This document shows positions 43,212 through 52,140 of a DNA stretch of 64,000 nt, in pieces; position 1 is the stretch's first letter; each line of letters begins with the position of its first letter. Made by a program: the position numbers and the translations under genes. The notes beneath the pieces are model-generated. The model made no database searches. It was not told the origin of the DNA and saw nothing but the letters and a program-made list of their open reading frames with translations. The DNA is from Asanoa siamensis (lineage in GTDB: Bacteria > Actinomycetota > Actinomycetes > Mycobacteriales > Micromonosporaceae): positions 62,001 to 126,000 of the forward strand of contig NZ_BONE01000003.1 in the NCBI RefSeq assembly GCF_016862555.1. The letters run 5' to 3'.

Positions 43212-43718
43212 TCAGCCCCGGAAGCGCAGCCCGTGCAGATCGATCTCGATGTCGTCCACGGTGGACGGCGCCGGGCGCAGGTCCAGGCTGAGCTCGACAG
43301 CGGAGAGGAGGTCGAAACCAGCGGCATGAAGCGACTTCATGGCTTCGACGTTGCGCGACTCCGGTCGGATGGTCAGTCGCGCGAGCGACCGTTTCCTGGC
43401 CTCACCGGTCACGTGCTTGAGCAACGCGGCACCGACGCCCGACCCACGACGCTGGGTGGCCACCACGATCGGTTCGACCTCGCCGCTGGTGCCCTGCATA
43501 AGCAGGCCGACGAGACCGATCACGCCGTTCTCGCCGTCCTCGGCCACCCAGATCCCCGAGAGGTCGAGCCGGGTCAGATAGTCCTCGAAGCCGGCGCCCG
43601 GGTCCGGGCCGGCGGACTGCCCGTAAAGACCGCTCCGCCGCTCCGCGAGCTCGACCCAGAGCGCCCGACCCGCGGCATGGTCTCCGGGACGATACGGGCG
43701 GACCACCACATCCGTCAT
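43212..43718 (-). CDS. GNAT-family N-acetyltransferase
   Basis: A 168-residue acetyltransferase. Motif A, IVVATQRRGSGVGAALLKHVTGEARKR (split, about residues 85-112), is the acetyl-CoA loop; a GLVGLLMQGTSGEVEPIVV strand precedes it. The substrate is unknown. ATG 43718; the frame continues upstream to 43790. The divergent fructosamine-kinase-like gene starts 71 bp away. Confidence 0.88.
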   Translation of the reverse strand: MTDVVVRPYRPGDHAAGRALWVELAERRSGLYGQSAGPDPGAGFEDYLTRLDLSGIWVAEDGENGVIGLVGLLMQGTSGEVEPIVVATQRRGSGVGAALLKHVTGEARKRSLARLTIRPESRNVEAMKSLHAAGFDLLSAVELSLDLRPAPSTVDDIEIDLHGLRFRG

Positions 43719-43788
43719 GTCCTCATGCTTACTCTCCGAATCGACCCGGCGGAACCCGACGCACAAGAGGGGTCCAGACTTGGACGTC

Positions 43789-44679
43789 ATGGACCTGGCC
43801 TATCTCCGGTCACATCCGCACCATCTGCCCACGTTTCTCAAGCATCAGCGGATCCGGGAGACCCCGGTGGCGGGTGGCAGCATCGCCGCCGCCAGCCGGC
43901 TGACGCTCGACGACGGGGCGTCGCTGTTCGTCAAGACCTGGCCGGAGCAGTCGTCGACGCCGGCGCCCGACGGGTTCTTCACGACGGAGGCGGCCGGCCT
44001 CGACTGGCTCCGGGTTCCGGGCGGTCCGCCGCTGCCGGAGGTGCTGGTCGCGCTGCCGGAGATGCTCGCGCTGGAGTGGCTCGACGCCGGCCGACCGAGC
44101 CCGGCCGGGGCGGAGCGGTTCGGTCGCGAACTGGCGATCATGCATCGCGCCGGAGCGCCGGCCTTCGGTGCGGAGTGGCCCGGCTTCATCGGTGCGTTGC
44201 CGCAGGACAACACGCTGTCCGACGAGTCGTGGCCGAGGTGGTTCGCCGAGTCGCGACTACGGCCCTACCTGCGGCTGTCGGCGGATGGTGGCGCTCTCTC
44301 AGCGGACGACGTCACCGCCACGGAACGGGTGCTCAGCCAGATCGACGATTACGGCGGGGTCGAGGCACCGTCGCGGGTGCACGGCGACCTGTGGCCGGGC
44401 AACCTCTTCTGGGGGACCGAGGGCCGCGCGTGGCTTGTCGATCCGGCGGCGCACGGTGGTCATCGGGAGACCGATCTCGCGCAGTTGGCGCTCTGGGGTG
44501 GGACTCCCCACCTGGACCGGATCATCGACGCGTACGAGGAGGAGTGGCCGCTCGACGACGGCTGGCGGCAGCGGGTGCCGTTGCATCAGCTGCATCTGCT
44601 GCTGGTGCACACCGCGTTGTTCGGCGCGGCCTACCGGTCCGAGGTGCGGCAGGCGGTCGACAGCTTGCTCCGCTCGTAG
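43789..44679 (+). CDS. fructosamine kinase family protein
   Basis: A 296-residue kinase-like protein of the fructosamine/ketosamine-3-kinase family, which phosphorylates sugar amines on glycated proteins so the sugar is removed. Seen are the ATP-binding GGSIAAASRLTLDDGASLFVK segment near residue 30, HGDLWPGNLFWGTEG (catalytic Asp, about residue 200) and VDPAAHGGHRETDLAQ (metal Asp). ATG 43789 (MDLAYLRSHPHH) was preferred; an upstream frame would add 24 residues of no known pattern. Confidence 0.85.
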   Translation: MDLAYLRSHPHHLPTFLKHQRIRETPVAGGSIAAASRLTLDDGASLFVKTWPEQSSTPAPDGFFTTEAAGLDWLRVPGGPPLPEVLVALPEMLALEWLDAGRPSPAGAERFGRELAIMHRAGAPAFGAEWPGFIGALPQDNTLSDESWPRWFAESRLRPYLRLSADGGALSADDVTATERVLSQIDDYGGVEAPSRVHGDLWPGNLFWGTEGRAWLVDPAAHGGHRETDLAQLALWGGTPHLDRIIDAYEEEWPLDDGWRQRVPLHQLHLLLVHTALFGAAYRSEVRQAVDSLLRS

Positions 44680-44790
44680 CGCCTCGCGGAGGCAGAGCGG
44701 TCATCGTCGATCAAGGCCATACCGTCGTGTACGAGTGGCTCTGGTGGACTGGGCCTTTTGTGGGAATCCACGGGATCGAGCGTTACGCGA

Positions 44791-44796
44791 TACGGT
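44791..44796 (+). promoter_or_regulatory. -10 hexamer TACGGT close to moaA start
   Basis: TACGGT ends 6 nt before GTG 44803, the leaderless pattern, and supports that start over the upstream 44758. Confidence 0.5.
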
Positions 44797-44802
44797 CGAG
44801 CG

Positions 44803-45840
44803 GTGACGATGTCCGAGGTCCGCGCCACCGATGGGGTGCTGGCAGACCGCTTCGGGCGGGTAGCTACCGATCTGCGGGTGTCGCTGACGGATCGGTGCAA
44901 CCTCCGCTGCACCTACTGCATGCCCGCCGAGGGGCTCGCGTGGCTCCCGCGGGAAGAGTTGTTGAACGACGCCGAGATTGTGCGTTTGGTCCGTATCGCG
45001 GTGGAGCGGCTTGGTGTGACGGATGTCCGGTTCACCGGCGGCGAGCCGCTGATCCGGCCGGGTCTGGTCGACATCGTGCGCGCGTGTGCCGAGCTGCTGC
45101 CACGGCCGCGGATGTCGGTCACCACCAACGGGATCGGGCTCGAGCGGCTGGCGCCGGCGCTGAAGAGCGCGGGGCTCGATCGGGTCAACGTCTCCCTGGA
45201 CACGCTGGATCCGGCGCGGTTCAAGGAACTCACCCGGCGCGACCGGCACGACGCCGTTGTCGCCGGCCTGACGGCCGCAGCCGAGGCGGGCCTGGTGCCG
45301 GTGAAAATCAACTCGGTGCTGATGCGCGGTGTCAACGACGACGAGGCGCCGGAGTTGGTGCGGTTCGCGTTGTCGCACGGCTACGAGCTGCGGTTCATCG
45401 AGCAGATGCCGCTCGACGCCCAGCACAGCTGGGACCGGGGCACGATGGTCACGGCCGACGAGATTCTCGCGGCGTTGCGGGCCAGCTACACGCTGCTGCC
45501 CGACCCGGTGGAGCGCGGTGGTGCGCCGGCGGAGACGTGGGTCGTGGACGGCTACACGGCCAGCGACGGCGGCCCCGCGCGGGTCGGCGTGATCGGCAGC
45601 GTGACGCGGCCGTTCTGCGGCGACTGCGACCGGACGCGGCTGACCGCGGACGGGCAGATCCGCAACTGTCTGTTCGCGACGGACGAATCGGACCTGCGTG
45701 GCGCGCTACGCGCGGGTGCGACCGACGAAGAGCTCGCCACCCGGTGGCAGGCCGCGATGTGGGGCAAGCGTGCCGGTCACGGCATCGACGACCCGTCGTT
45801 CCTGCAGCCAGCCCGCCCGATGTCCGCTATCGGCGGATAA
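44803..45840 (+). CDS. moaA: GTP 3',8-cyclase (Moco biosynthesis)
   Basis: A 345-residue radical SAM enzyme that starts molybdenum cofactor synthesis from GTP together with MoaC. The N-terminal 4Fe-4S motif DRCNLRCTYCMP (three Cys) and FTGGEPLIRPG bind SAM; the C-terminal cluster is PFCGDCDRTRLTADGQIRNC, and the protein ends in Gly-Gly, both needed for GTP binding and turnover. Length is normal. GTG 44803 was chosen; ATG 44809 is close. The moaC partner is 14 kb away on the other strand. Confidence 0.95.
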   Translation: MTMSEVRATDGVLADRFGRVATDLRVSLTDRCNLRCTYCMPAEGLAWLPREELLNDAEIVRLVRIAVERLGVTDVRFTGGEPLIRPGLVDIVRACAELLPRPRMSVTTNGIGLERLAPALKSAGLDRVNVSLDTLDPARFKELTRRDRHDAVVAGLTAAAEAGLVPVKINSVLMRGVNDDEAPELVRFALSHGYELRFIEQMPLDAQHSWDRGTMVTADEILAALRASYTLLPDPVERGGAPAETWVVDGYTASDGGPARVGVIGSVTRPFCGDCDRTRLTADGQIRNCLFATDESDLRGALRAGATDEELATRWQAAMWGKRAGHGIDDPSFLQPARPMSAIGG

Positions 45841-46061
45841 ATCCGCGACCACGCGAACCGGCACGAGGCCGCCGGGGCATCGTCACCAGCGGCGACGAAA
45901 CGCCAATCGCACCACCCGCACACCGCCCACCCGGCCGAAGCCGCCGGCACGGCGAAATGCAATCCGCACGACCCGCACACCGCCAACGCCGGTGACGGCG
46001 TGCGGGCGGCGATGTGTGGTGGCGCGAATTCCGCGTGACGGTGGGAGATAGGCTGATCGGC
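45841..46061. other. 220-bp gap with a 58-bp imperfect duplication
   Basis: Two similar segments (about 45892-45927 and 45952-45984) share a final GACCCGCACACCGCC-like sequence with period about 58 bp. On the minus strand each copy would read Cys-Gly-x-Cys, but no ribosome site or start supports a gene. TAGGCT at 46049-46054 is the moaD promoter. Confidence 0.5.
46049..46054 (+). promoter_or_regulatory. -10 hexamer TAGGCT close to moaD start
   Basis: TAGGCT ends 7 nt before ATG 46062; no ribosome-binding site in between, so the transcript is expected to be leaderless. Confidence 0.5.
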
Positions 46062-46337
46062 ATGGGTAATCCCGTCGACGGGTTGGCGTCGGGGGTCGTG
46101 ACCGTCCGGTTCTTCGCCGGGGCGCGGGCGGCCGCCGGGGTCGCGGAGACCAGCGTGGCCGCTGGGTTGACGCAGGACGGCTTCGTCGCGGAGCTGGCCG
46201 GGCGGCATGGTGAGCGGCTCGCCACCGTGCTCAAGGCCGCGAGCTTTCTGGTCGACGGCGTCGCTTGGCGGGACGGTCAGCGGCCGTTGCCGGCCGGGGC
46301 CGAGGTTGACGTCCTTCCGCCGTTCGCGGGTGGGTAA
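46062..46337 (+). CDS. moaD: molybdopterin synthase small subunit (MoaD/ThiS type)
   Basis: A 91-residue ubiquitin-fold sulfur carrier: VTVRFFAGARAAAGVAETSV at the start and the C-terminal LPPFAGG, whose terminal Gly-Gly becomes a thiocarboxylate that donates sulfur to precursor Z together with MoaE. MoaE is encoded in the minus-strand operon at 57.3 kb. Its stop abuts the GTG of the metallophosphoesterase gene, so they are cotranscribed. An alternative ThiS-like role cannot be excluded, but Moco context is strong. Confidence 0.85.
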   Translation: MGNPVDGLASGVVTVRFFAGARAAAGVAETSVAAGLTQDGFVAELAGRHGERLATVLKAASFLVDGVAWRDGQRPLPAGAEVDVLPPFAGG

Positions 46338-47708
46338 GTGGGCGTCGTTCTGTTCGTCGGCTTCGCCTTCGTCGCTATCGGTCTGATCCACTTCTACCTC
46401 TGGAAACGGCTCGTCAAGGACGTGACGCGGCCCGGGCGCTGGCGGCGTTTCGGTGCCGGCCTCGCGATCGTGCTCGGGTTGCTGGTGCCGGCCACCCTGA
46501 TCGGTACGCGCACGGGTGCGACGGCCCTGGCCTGGCCCGGGTACCTGTGGATCGCCCTGATGTTCTATCTGCTCGTGGTGCTGGCCCTGCTGGAGATCCC
46601 GATGCTGCTCGTGCGCATCGCGCTCCGCCGCCGCGCCGCCGCCGCCGACGACTCGTCCGCGAGCGACGTCGACGAGCACCTCGCCGCCCACGTGCCGGCG
46701 GCGGCCACCGCGGGCCGGGCGGGCGACGACGCGACTACCGACGCGTCCGTCACCACGGCTGTGGACGCGACAGGCGATCACCCGGCAGCCGACAAGCAAG
46801 CGAACGACGTCGAACCCGCGATCGGTGTTCCGTCCGCCGGGTCGGCAACAAACAACCCAGGCGAACCCGCGGGGATGCAGCGGCGGGTGCTCCTCGCGCG
46901 CGGCGCCGCGATCTTCGCGGGCCTGACCGCCGCCGGTATCACCGGCTACGGCGCCCGGACCGCGTTGAGTGCCCCGCGGATCGATCGTGTGCAGATCACC
47001 CTGGCCAAGCTGCCCAGGGCCATGGACGGCTTCCGGATCGCCACCGTCTCTGACATCCACCTCGGGCCCCTGGCCGGCCGCGCCCACACCGAGCGCATCG
47101 TGTCCGTCATCAACCGCACCCAGGCCGACCTCGTCGCCGTCGTCGGGGACCTCGTCGACGGCACCGTGCAGGAGCTCGGTGCCGCCGCCGCGCCGCTGCG
47201 GGACATCCAGTCCAGGCACGGTGCGTTCTTCGTGACCGGGAACCACGAGTACTACTCCGGCGCCGAGGAGTGGCTCGCCGAGGTCGAGCGGCTCGGGATC
47301 CGGACCCTGCGCAACCAGCGTCAGCTCATCACCGCCGCCGGTGGGGCGATCGATCTCGCCGGGGTCAACGACGTCGCCGGTAAGGGGACCAGCACCGGTG
47401 GGCCGGACATCCCGGGCACGCTGCGCGACCGCGACACGAACATTCCCGTCGTCCTGCTCGCGCACCAGCCCATCCAGGTGCACGAGGCCGCCAAGAACAA
47501 CGTCGACCTGCAGCTCTCCGGCCACACCCACGGCGGGCAGATGGTGCCGTTCAACCTGCTGGTGCGGCTCGAACAACCGGTGGTCAACGGCTACGCCACG
47601 TTCGACGACACCCAGCTCTACGTGACCAACGGCGCCGGGTTCTGGGGGCCGCCCGTACGCGTCGGTGCGCCCCCGCAAGTCACCGTCGTGGAGCTTCGTA
47701 GTCCCTGA
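46338..47708 (+). CDS. membrane-anchored metallophosphoesterase
   Basis: A 456-residue protein: N-terminal membrane part (three helices, about residues 1-20, 35-55 and 65-90), an Ala/Thr/Asp-rich low-complexity linker (about 95-175), a further hydrophobic segment and then a calcineurin-like phosphoesterase domain: VSDIHLGPLAG, VGDLVDG, GNHEYYSG, LLAHQPIQV and GHTHGGQMVPFN give the binuclear-metal ligands. Substrate unknown, possibly phospholipid or nucleotide. Starts directly after moaD with GTG. Confidence 0.85.
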   Translation: MGVVLFVGFAFVAIGLIHFYLWKRLVKDVTRPGRWRRFGAGLAIVLGLLVPATLIGTRTGATALAWPGYLWIALMFYLLVVLALLEIPMLLVRIALRRRAAAADDSSASDVDEHLAAHVPAAATAGRAGDDATTDASVTTAVDATGDHPAADKQANDVEPAIGVPSAGSATNNPGEPAGMQRRVLLARGAAIFAGLTAAGITGYGARTALSAPRIDRVQITLAKLPRAMDGFRIATVSDIHLGPLAGRAHTERIVSVINRTQADLVAVVGDLVDGTVQELGAAAAPLRDIQSRHGAFFVTGNHEYYSGAEEWLAEVERLGIRTLRNQRQLITAAGGAIDLAGVNDVAGKGTSTGGPDIPGTLRDRDTNIPVVLLAHQPIQVHEAAKNNVDLQLSGHTHGGQMVPFNLLVRLEQPVVNGYATFDDTQLYVTNGAGFWGPPVRVGAPPQVTVVELRSP

Positions 47709-47763
47709 CGGCTGTGCGACACGCCGCACCACGGTGGACGGTCACCGCATTGCCGGGCAGGGC

Positions 47764-50700
47764 ATGGCACTATGCACCGTGCTCCCGTACTCCGCCGCAC
47801 CCTTCGTCGCGGATCTGCACATCCACTCCAAGTACTCCCGCGCCTGCAGCCGCGACCTCACCCTGCCCAACCTCGCGCTGTGGGCCCGCCGCAAAGGCGT
47901 CACCCTCCTCGGCACCGGCGACTTCACCCACCCCGCCTGGTCAGACCACCTGCGGGAGCATCTCGAACCGGCCGAACCCGGACTCTTCCGGCTCAGCCGC
48001 GACGCCGAGCAGGCGATCACGAAGCAACTCCCGCCGCGCCTGGCCAGCAGCGAGGAACAGGTCCGCTTCGCGCTCTCCGTCGAGATCTCCACGATCTACA
48101 AGCGCGACGACCGCACCCGCAAGGTGCACCACCTGATCTACCTGCCCGACCTCGACGCCGTCGGGCGGTTCAACACGGCGCTCGGCCGGATCGGCAACCT
48201 CGCCTCCGACGGCCGCCCGATCCTCGGCCTCGACTCCCGCGACCTCCTGGAGATCACCCTCGAGGCGAGCCCCGACGGCTTCCTGGTCCCCGCGCACATC
48301 TGGACGCCCTGGTTCTCGGCCCTCGGCAGCAAGTCCGGCTTCGACGCGATCGCCGACTGCTACGCCGACCTCGCCGACCACATCTTCGCCGTCGAGACCG
48401 GCCTCAGCTCCGACCCGGCGATGAACTGGCGCGTCTCCAGCCTCGACCGCTACCAACTGGTGTCCAACTCGGACGCCCACTCCCCGCCGGCCCTGGCCCG
48501 CGAGGCCACGATCCTCCAGACCGACCTGGACTACTACGCCGTACGCGAAGCCCTCCGCACCGGCCACGGCCTCGCCGGAACTCTCGAGTTCTTCCCGGAA
48601 GAGGGCAAGTACCACGCCGACGGCCACCGCCTCTGCGGCGTCAACTGGGAACCCGCCCGGACCCGCGCCGCCGGCGGCCTGTGCCCGGAATGCCACAAAC
48701 CCCTCACCGTCGGCGTGCTCAGCCGCGTCGAGGACCTGGCCGACCGGCACGACGGACAGACCCGCCTCGACCCCAAGCCGGTCCAGCACCTCCTCGCCCT
48801 CGCCGAGATCCTGGGCGAGATCGCCGGCGTCGGCCCGCGCTCCAAAACCGTCGAGGGCAAGCTCAACACCCTGATCGCCACCCTGGGCCCCGAGCTGACC
48901 ATCCTGCGCGACACCCCGCTCGACGAGATCAAGAAGGCCGGCGGCGACCACCTCGAGGAAGCCATCAGCCGGCTGCGCCGCGGCGACGTGCACCGCACCC
49001 CCGGCTACGACGGCGCGTACGGCGTGATCCGCGTCTTCGACAAGCACGAGTTGCCCACCGGCCACCAGCAGGCCGACACGCTGTTCGACGTGCCGACGCA
49101 GCCGCAGCAACCGAAACGCAAGAAGGTCACCGCCCCCGACCGCCCGTCCGAGCAGTCGGCCCGGCGCGGCCCGGTCAAGCGCGTCGAACCCGCCATCCCG
49201 CCACCACCCCAGGTCTCCCCGCACGAGCCGTTCGAACCGATGCTCGCCGGCATGGAGGAGGTCGGCACCGGCCTGCTCGACCGGCTCGACGCGATGCAGC
49301 GGGTCGCGGCCTCGGCACCCGGCGGTCCGATGCTGATCGTCGCGGGCCCCGGCACGGGAAAGACCCGTACGCTCACCCACCGGATCGCCTACCTCTGCGC
49401 CGAGCTGGGCGTCTTCGCCGAGCACTGCCTCGCGATCACGTTCACCCGGCGGGCCGCCGAGGAGCTGCGGACACGGCTCGACGGCCTGCTCGGCCCGGTC
49501 GCCGCCGACGTCACCGTCGCGACCTTCCACTCGCTCGGCCTCACCATCCTGCGCGAGAACGCGACCGCCGTCGGCCTGCCGCCCACCTTCCGGATCGCCG
49601 ACGACACCGAACGGGAAACGGCCCGCAAGGAAGCCGGCGACGACGCCGCGAGCTACGTGAAGCTCCTCCGCGCCCAAGACCTGGTCGACCTCGACGAGCT
49701 GGTCACCCTGCCGCTGGAACTGCTGCGCCAGGACCCCGACCTGGTCGACCGCTACCAGGCCCGCTGGCGGTGGATCTTCGTCGACGAGTACCAGGACGTC
49801 GACGAGACCCAGTACGAGCTGCTGCGCCTGCTCTGCCCGCCCGACGGCAACCTGTGCGCGATCGGCGACCCCGACCAGGCGATCTACTCGTTCCGCGGTG
49901 CCGACGTCGGCTACTTCCTGCGCTTCGCCGAGGACTTCACCGACGCCCGGCCGGTCCGCCTGACCCGCAATTACCGGTCCTCCGCGCCGATCCTGGCCGC
50001 CGCCGTGCAGGCCATCGCGCCGAGTTCCCTGGTCCGCGGCCGCCGCCTCGACCCCGCCCGCCTCGACCCCGAGGCCCCGCTGGTCGGCCGCTATCCCGCC
50101 GTCTCCGCCACGGACGAGGCCGACTTCGTCGCCCGTACCATCGACGATCTGGTCGGTGGCCTGTCCCACCGCTCGCTCGACTCGGGCCGGATCAGCGGCA
50201 ACGCCGCCGGCGTCTCGTTCTCCGACATCGCCGTCCTCTACCGCACCGACCAGCAGTCGGCGCCGATCCTCGACGCGCTCTCCCGGGCCGGCATCCCGGT
50301 GCAGAAGCGCTCGCACAACCGGCTCCGCGACCGCGCCGGCGTCGCCGCCATCGCCCGCGAGCTACGCCTGGCCACGCAAAACCCAACAAGCCAGACAAAC
50401 CCAGCAAGCCAGACCCACGACCTGGCCACCCGCGTACGCCAGACCGGTCAGCTCCTGGCCGACCGGTTCGCCACGCCCACCTTGGACAGCAGCAGCACAC
50501 CGAGCCCGGCCGACGTCTGGTCAGCCGTCGAGGTGCTCACCCCGCTCGCCCGCCGCTGCGGCGACGATCTCGAGCAGTTCCTCGCCCAGCTCGCCACCGG
50601 CGCCGAGGTCGACGCGCTCGACTCGCGCGCCGAGGCGGTCACGCTGCTCACCCTGCACGCGGCCAAGGGCCTCGAGTTCCCGGTCGTCTTCCTCGTCGGC

Positions 50701-50967
50701 TGCGAGGACGGCCTGCTTCCGCTGCGCCTGTTCGACGGCCGCACCAGCGACGACGACCTCGCCGAGGAGCGCCGGCTGTTTTTCGTCGGCCTGACCAGGG
50801 CACAGGACCGGCTCTACGTCTCGCACGCCCAGCGCCGCTTCCGGCTCGGCGCCGAACGCGAGACCGGGCCGTCGCCGTTCCTCGATGCGATCGACGCCGG
50901 GCTGTTCGAGCGGCTCGGCGCGACCGAGGAACGCCGGCCCAAGGACCGTCAGCTCCGCCTGATCTGA
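47764..50967 (+). CDS. EndoQ-like PHP nuclease fused to UvrD/Rep helicase
   Basis: A 1067-residue protein. Residues 15-430 form an EndoQ-type nuclease: PHP metal motifs DLHIHSKYSRAC, GTGDFTHP and VSNSDAHSPP, then a zinc finger with Cys 291, 307 and 310 (HRLCGVNWEP, GGLCPECHKP). A linker (about 440-500) leads to a superfamily 1 helicase: Walker A GPGTGKT (528-534), DEYQD (674-678), GDPDQAIYSFRGAD, LTRNYRSS, HAAKGLEFPVVFLVG and VGLTRAQDRLYVSH. EndoQ cuts 5' of deaminated bases. Fusion implies coupled cleavage and unwinding in repair. Start ATG 47764; GTG 47779 is a plausible alternative. Confidence 0.85.
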   Translation: MALCTVLPYSAAPFVADLHIHSKYSRACSRDLTLPNLALWARRKGVTLLGTGDFTHPAWSDHLREHLEPAEPGLFRLSRDAEQAITKQLPPRLASSEEQVRFALSVEISTIYKRDDRTRKVHHLIYLPDLDAVGRFNTALGRIGNLASDGRPILGLDSRDLLEITLEASPDGFLVPAHIWTPWFSALGSKSGFDAIADCYADLADHIFAVETGLSSDPAMNWRVSSLDRYQLVSNSDAHSPPALAREATILQTDLDYYAVREALRTGHGLAGTLEFFPEEGKYHADGHRLCGVNWEPARTRAAGGLCPECHKPLTVGVLSRVEDLADRHDGQTRLDPKPVQHLLALAEILGEIAGVGPRSKTVEGKLNTLIATLGPELTILRDTPLDEIKKAGGDHLEEAISRLRRGDVHRTPGYDGAYGVIRVFDKHELPTGHQQADTLFDVPTQPQQPKRKKVTAPDRPSEQSARRGPVKRVEPAIPPPPQVSPHEPFEPMLAGMEEVGTGLLDRLDAMQRVAASAPGGPMLIVAGPGTGKTRTLTHRIAYLCAELGVFAEHCLAITFTRRAAEELRTRLDGLLGPVAADVTVATFHSLGLTILRENATAVGLPPTFRIADDTERETARKEAGDDAASYVKLLRAQDLVDLDELVTLPLELLRQDPDLVDRYQARWRWIFVDEYQDVDETQYELLRLLCPPDGNLCAIGDPDQAIYSFRGADVGYFLRFAEDFTDARPVRLTRNYRSSAPILAAAVQAIAPSSLVRGRRLDPARLDPEAPLVGRYPAVSATDEADFVARTIDDLVGGLSHRSLDSGRISGNAAGVSFSDIAVLYRTDQQSAPILDALSRAGIPVQKRSHNRLRDRAGVAAIARELRLATQNPTSQTNPASQTHDLATRVRQTGQLLADRFATPTLDSSSTPSPADVWSAVEVLTPLARRCGDDLEQFLAQLATGAEVDALDSRAEAVTLLTLHAAKGLEFPVVFLVGCEDGLLPLRLFDGRTSDDDLAEERRLFFVGLTRAQDRLYVSHAQRRFRLGAERETGPSPFLDAIDAGLFERLGATEERRPKDRQLRLI

Positions 50968-51084
50968 GTCGCGCGGCACGCCAGGGGTAGGTTTGGCGCG
51001 GTTCCGGGAGGTGAGCCCTGCCCGGTTAGCCGCTACGGTGACCAGAGCCAGCGATGAGAACTCCCTCGGCCAGGAGGAACGTCC

Positions 51085-52017
51085 ATGTCGAACTACGGAC
51101 CGCCGAACGGTGGGCCGTACGCGGGCCAGCCGAACGACCCGTACGGCCAGCCATCGGACCCGTGGGGTGGCCAGGACCCATGGGGCGGTCAGCCGCAGTC
51201 CAGCCCACCCGGCGGACCGGGCTCACCCAGCTACGGCGGCGGCGACTACGGCCAGGGCAACCCCGACTACGGCCAGGGCGGCGGCAATCCCGGCTACGGC
51301 CAGGGCGGCGGCAATCCCGGCTACGGGCAAGGCGGCAACCCCGGCTACGGCGGCAACCCCGGCTACGACAACCCTCCCGGCTACGGCGGCCAACCGAGCT
51401 ACGGCCAGCCCGGCTACGACCAGCCGAACTACGGGCAGCCAGGCTACGGGGGCGGTCAGCCCACCTACGCCGGCCAGCCCGGCTACGGGCAGCCCACCCA
51501 GCAGTACGACCAGAACTTCCCGCAGTACGGCACCGAGCCGAACTGGACCACGCCCGAGGAACCGCCGCGCAAGAAGCGCTTCAGCCCGGTCCTCGCCCTG
51601 GTCATCACGCTCGCGGTGCTGGTGTGCGGCGGCGGCGCGGCGGCGGTCTACTACGCCGGCCGCCCGGAGGAGAAGCCCCCGGTCACCACCGCCGGCGAGC
51701 CAACCGCGTCGGCCGAGGCGACCAAGGCCGCGGAGCAGAGCGCCAAGCCCGACCCGGAGTCGTCGGCCGACGCCCGCTTCGTCAAGAAGGGGCAGTGCGT
51801 CAAGAACGTCGGCAGCACCAGCGACCCCAAGCTCGAGATCGCCAAGTGCGGCGTGAAGACCTACCAGGTGCTGGCCCGCTTCGACGCGGCCACGACCGGC
51901 CAGGACGACGCGGAGAAGAAGTGCAAAGAGGTCGAGGGCTACACCGACTGGTACTTCTTCGACAGCCCGCTCGACCTCAACGACTACGTGCTCTGCCTGA
52001 AGCTACGTAACACCTAG
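51085..52017 (+). CDS. Gly/Tyr/Pro-rich membrane protein, LppU-like
   Basis: A 310-residue protein: residues 1-155 are low-complexity Gly-Tyr-Gly-Gln and Asn-Pro-Gly-Tyr repeats (NPGYGQGG in tandem), then a KKR stop and one transmembrane helix (about residues 172-195), and an extracytoplasmic domain with Cys in QCVKNVG, AKCGVKTY, KCKEVEGY and DYVLCLKL. The layout is like actinobacterial LppU-type proteins. The repeats probably lie in the cytoplasm. ATG 51085 has AGGAGG (51074-51079) upstream. Confidence 0.7.
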   Translation: MSNYGPPNGGPYAGQPNDPYGQPSDPWGGQDPWGGQPQSSPPGGPGSPSYGGGDYGQGNPDYGQGGGNPGYGQGGGNPGYGQGGNPGYGGNPGYDNPPGYGGQPSYGQPGYDQPNYGQPGYGGGQPTYAGQPGYGQPTQQYDQNFPQYGTEPNWTTPEEPPRKKRFSPVLALVITLAVLVCGGGAAAVYYAGRPEEKPPVTTAGEPTASAEATKAAEQSAKPDPESSADARFVKKGQCVKNVGSTSDPKLEIAKCGVKTYQVLARFDAATTGQDDAEKKCKEVEGYTDWYFFDSPLDLNDYVLCLKLRNT

Positions 52018-52140
52018 GCGAAGCTAGCGCCATCTAGCTGAAAACGTAGAGAGTCCTAGACGACGCGAGACCGCGACACGCCGTACCCGCATCTACGCGT
52101 TTCTAGGGTCTTTCCTAGATCGACCGATACGGTCATCGAC
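52018..52140. promoter_or_regulatory. CTAG-rich promoter region of the AAA ATPase gene
   Basis: Counting one in the previous stop, six CTAG tetranucleotides (52014, 52024, 52034, 52056, 52103, 52115) occur in about 105 bp, although CTAG is rare in most of the window. TACGGT at 52128-52133 ends 7 nt before ATG 52141 and is the likely -10 of a leaderless transcript. Confidence 0.5.

Noticed and set aside
45777-47732. Minus-strand frame containing Cys-Gly-x-Cys repeats
   Set aside because: No start with a ribosome site near the Cys repeats, and it lies antisense to moaD and the metallophosphoesterase; the repeat is kept only as a DNA duplication.
47772-50990. Plus-strand frame of about 1072 codons overlapping the EndoQ-helicase gene
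   Set aside because: Out-of-frame shadow rich in Arg and Pro; the other frame has all helicase and nuclease motifs.
51264-51400. Tandem DNA repeats suggesting a CRISPR array
   Set aside because: They are in frame and encode the Gly-Tyr-Asn-Pro repeats of an envelope protein; there are no unique spacers of constant length and no cas genes.
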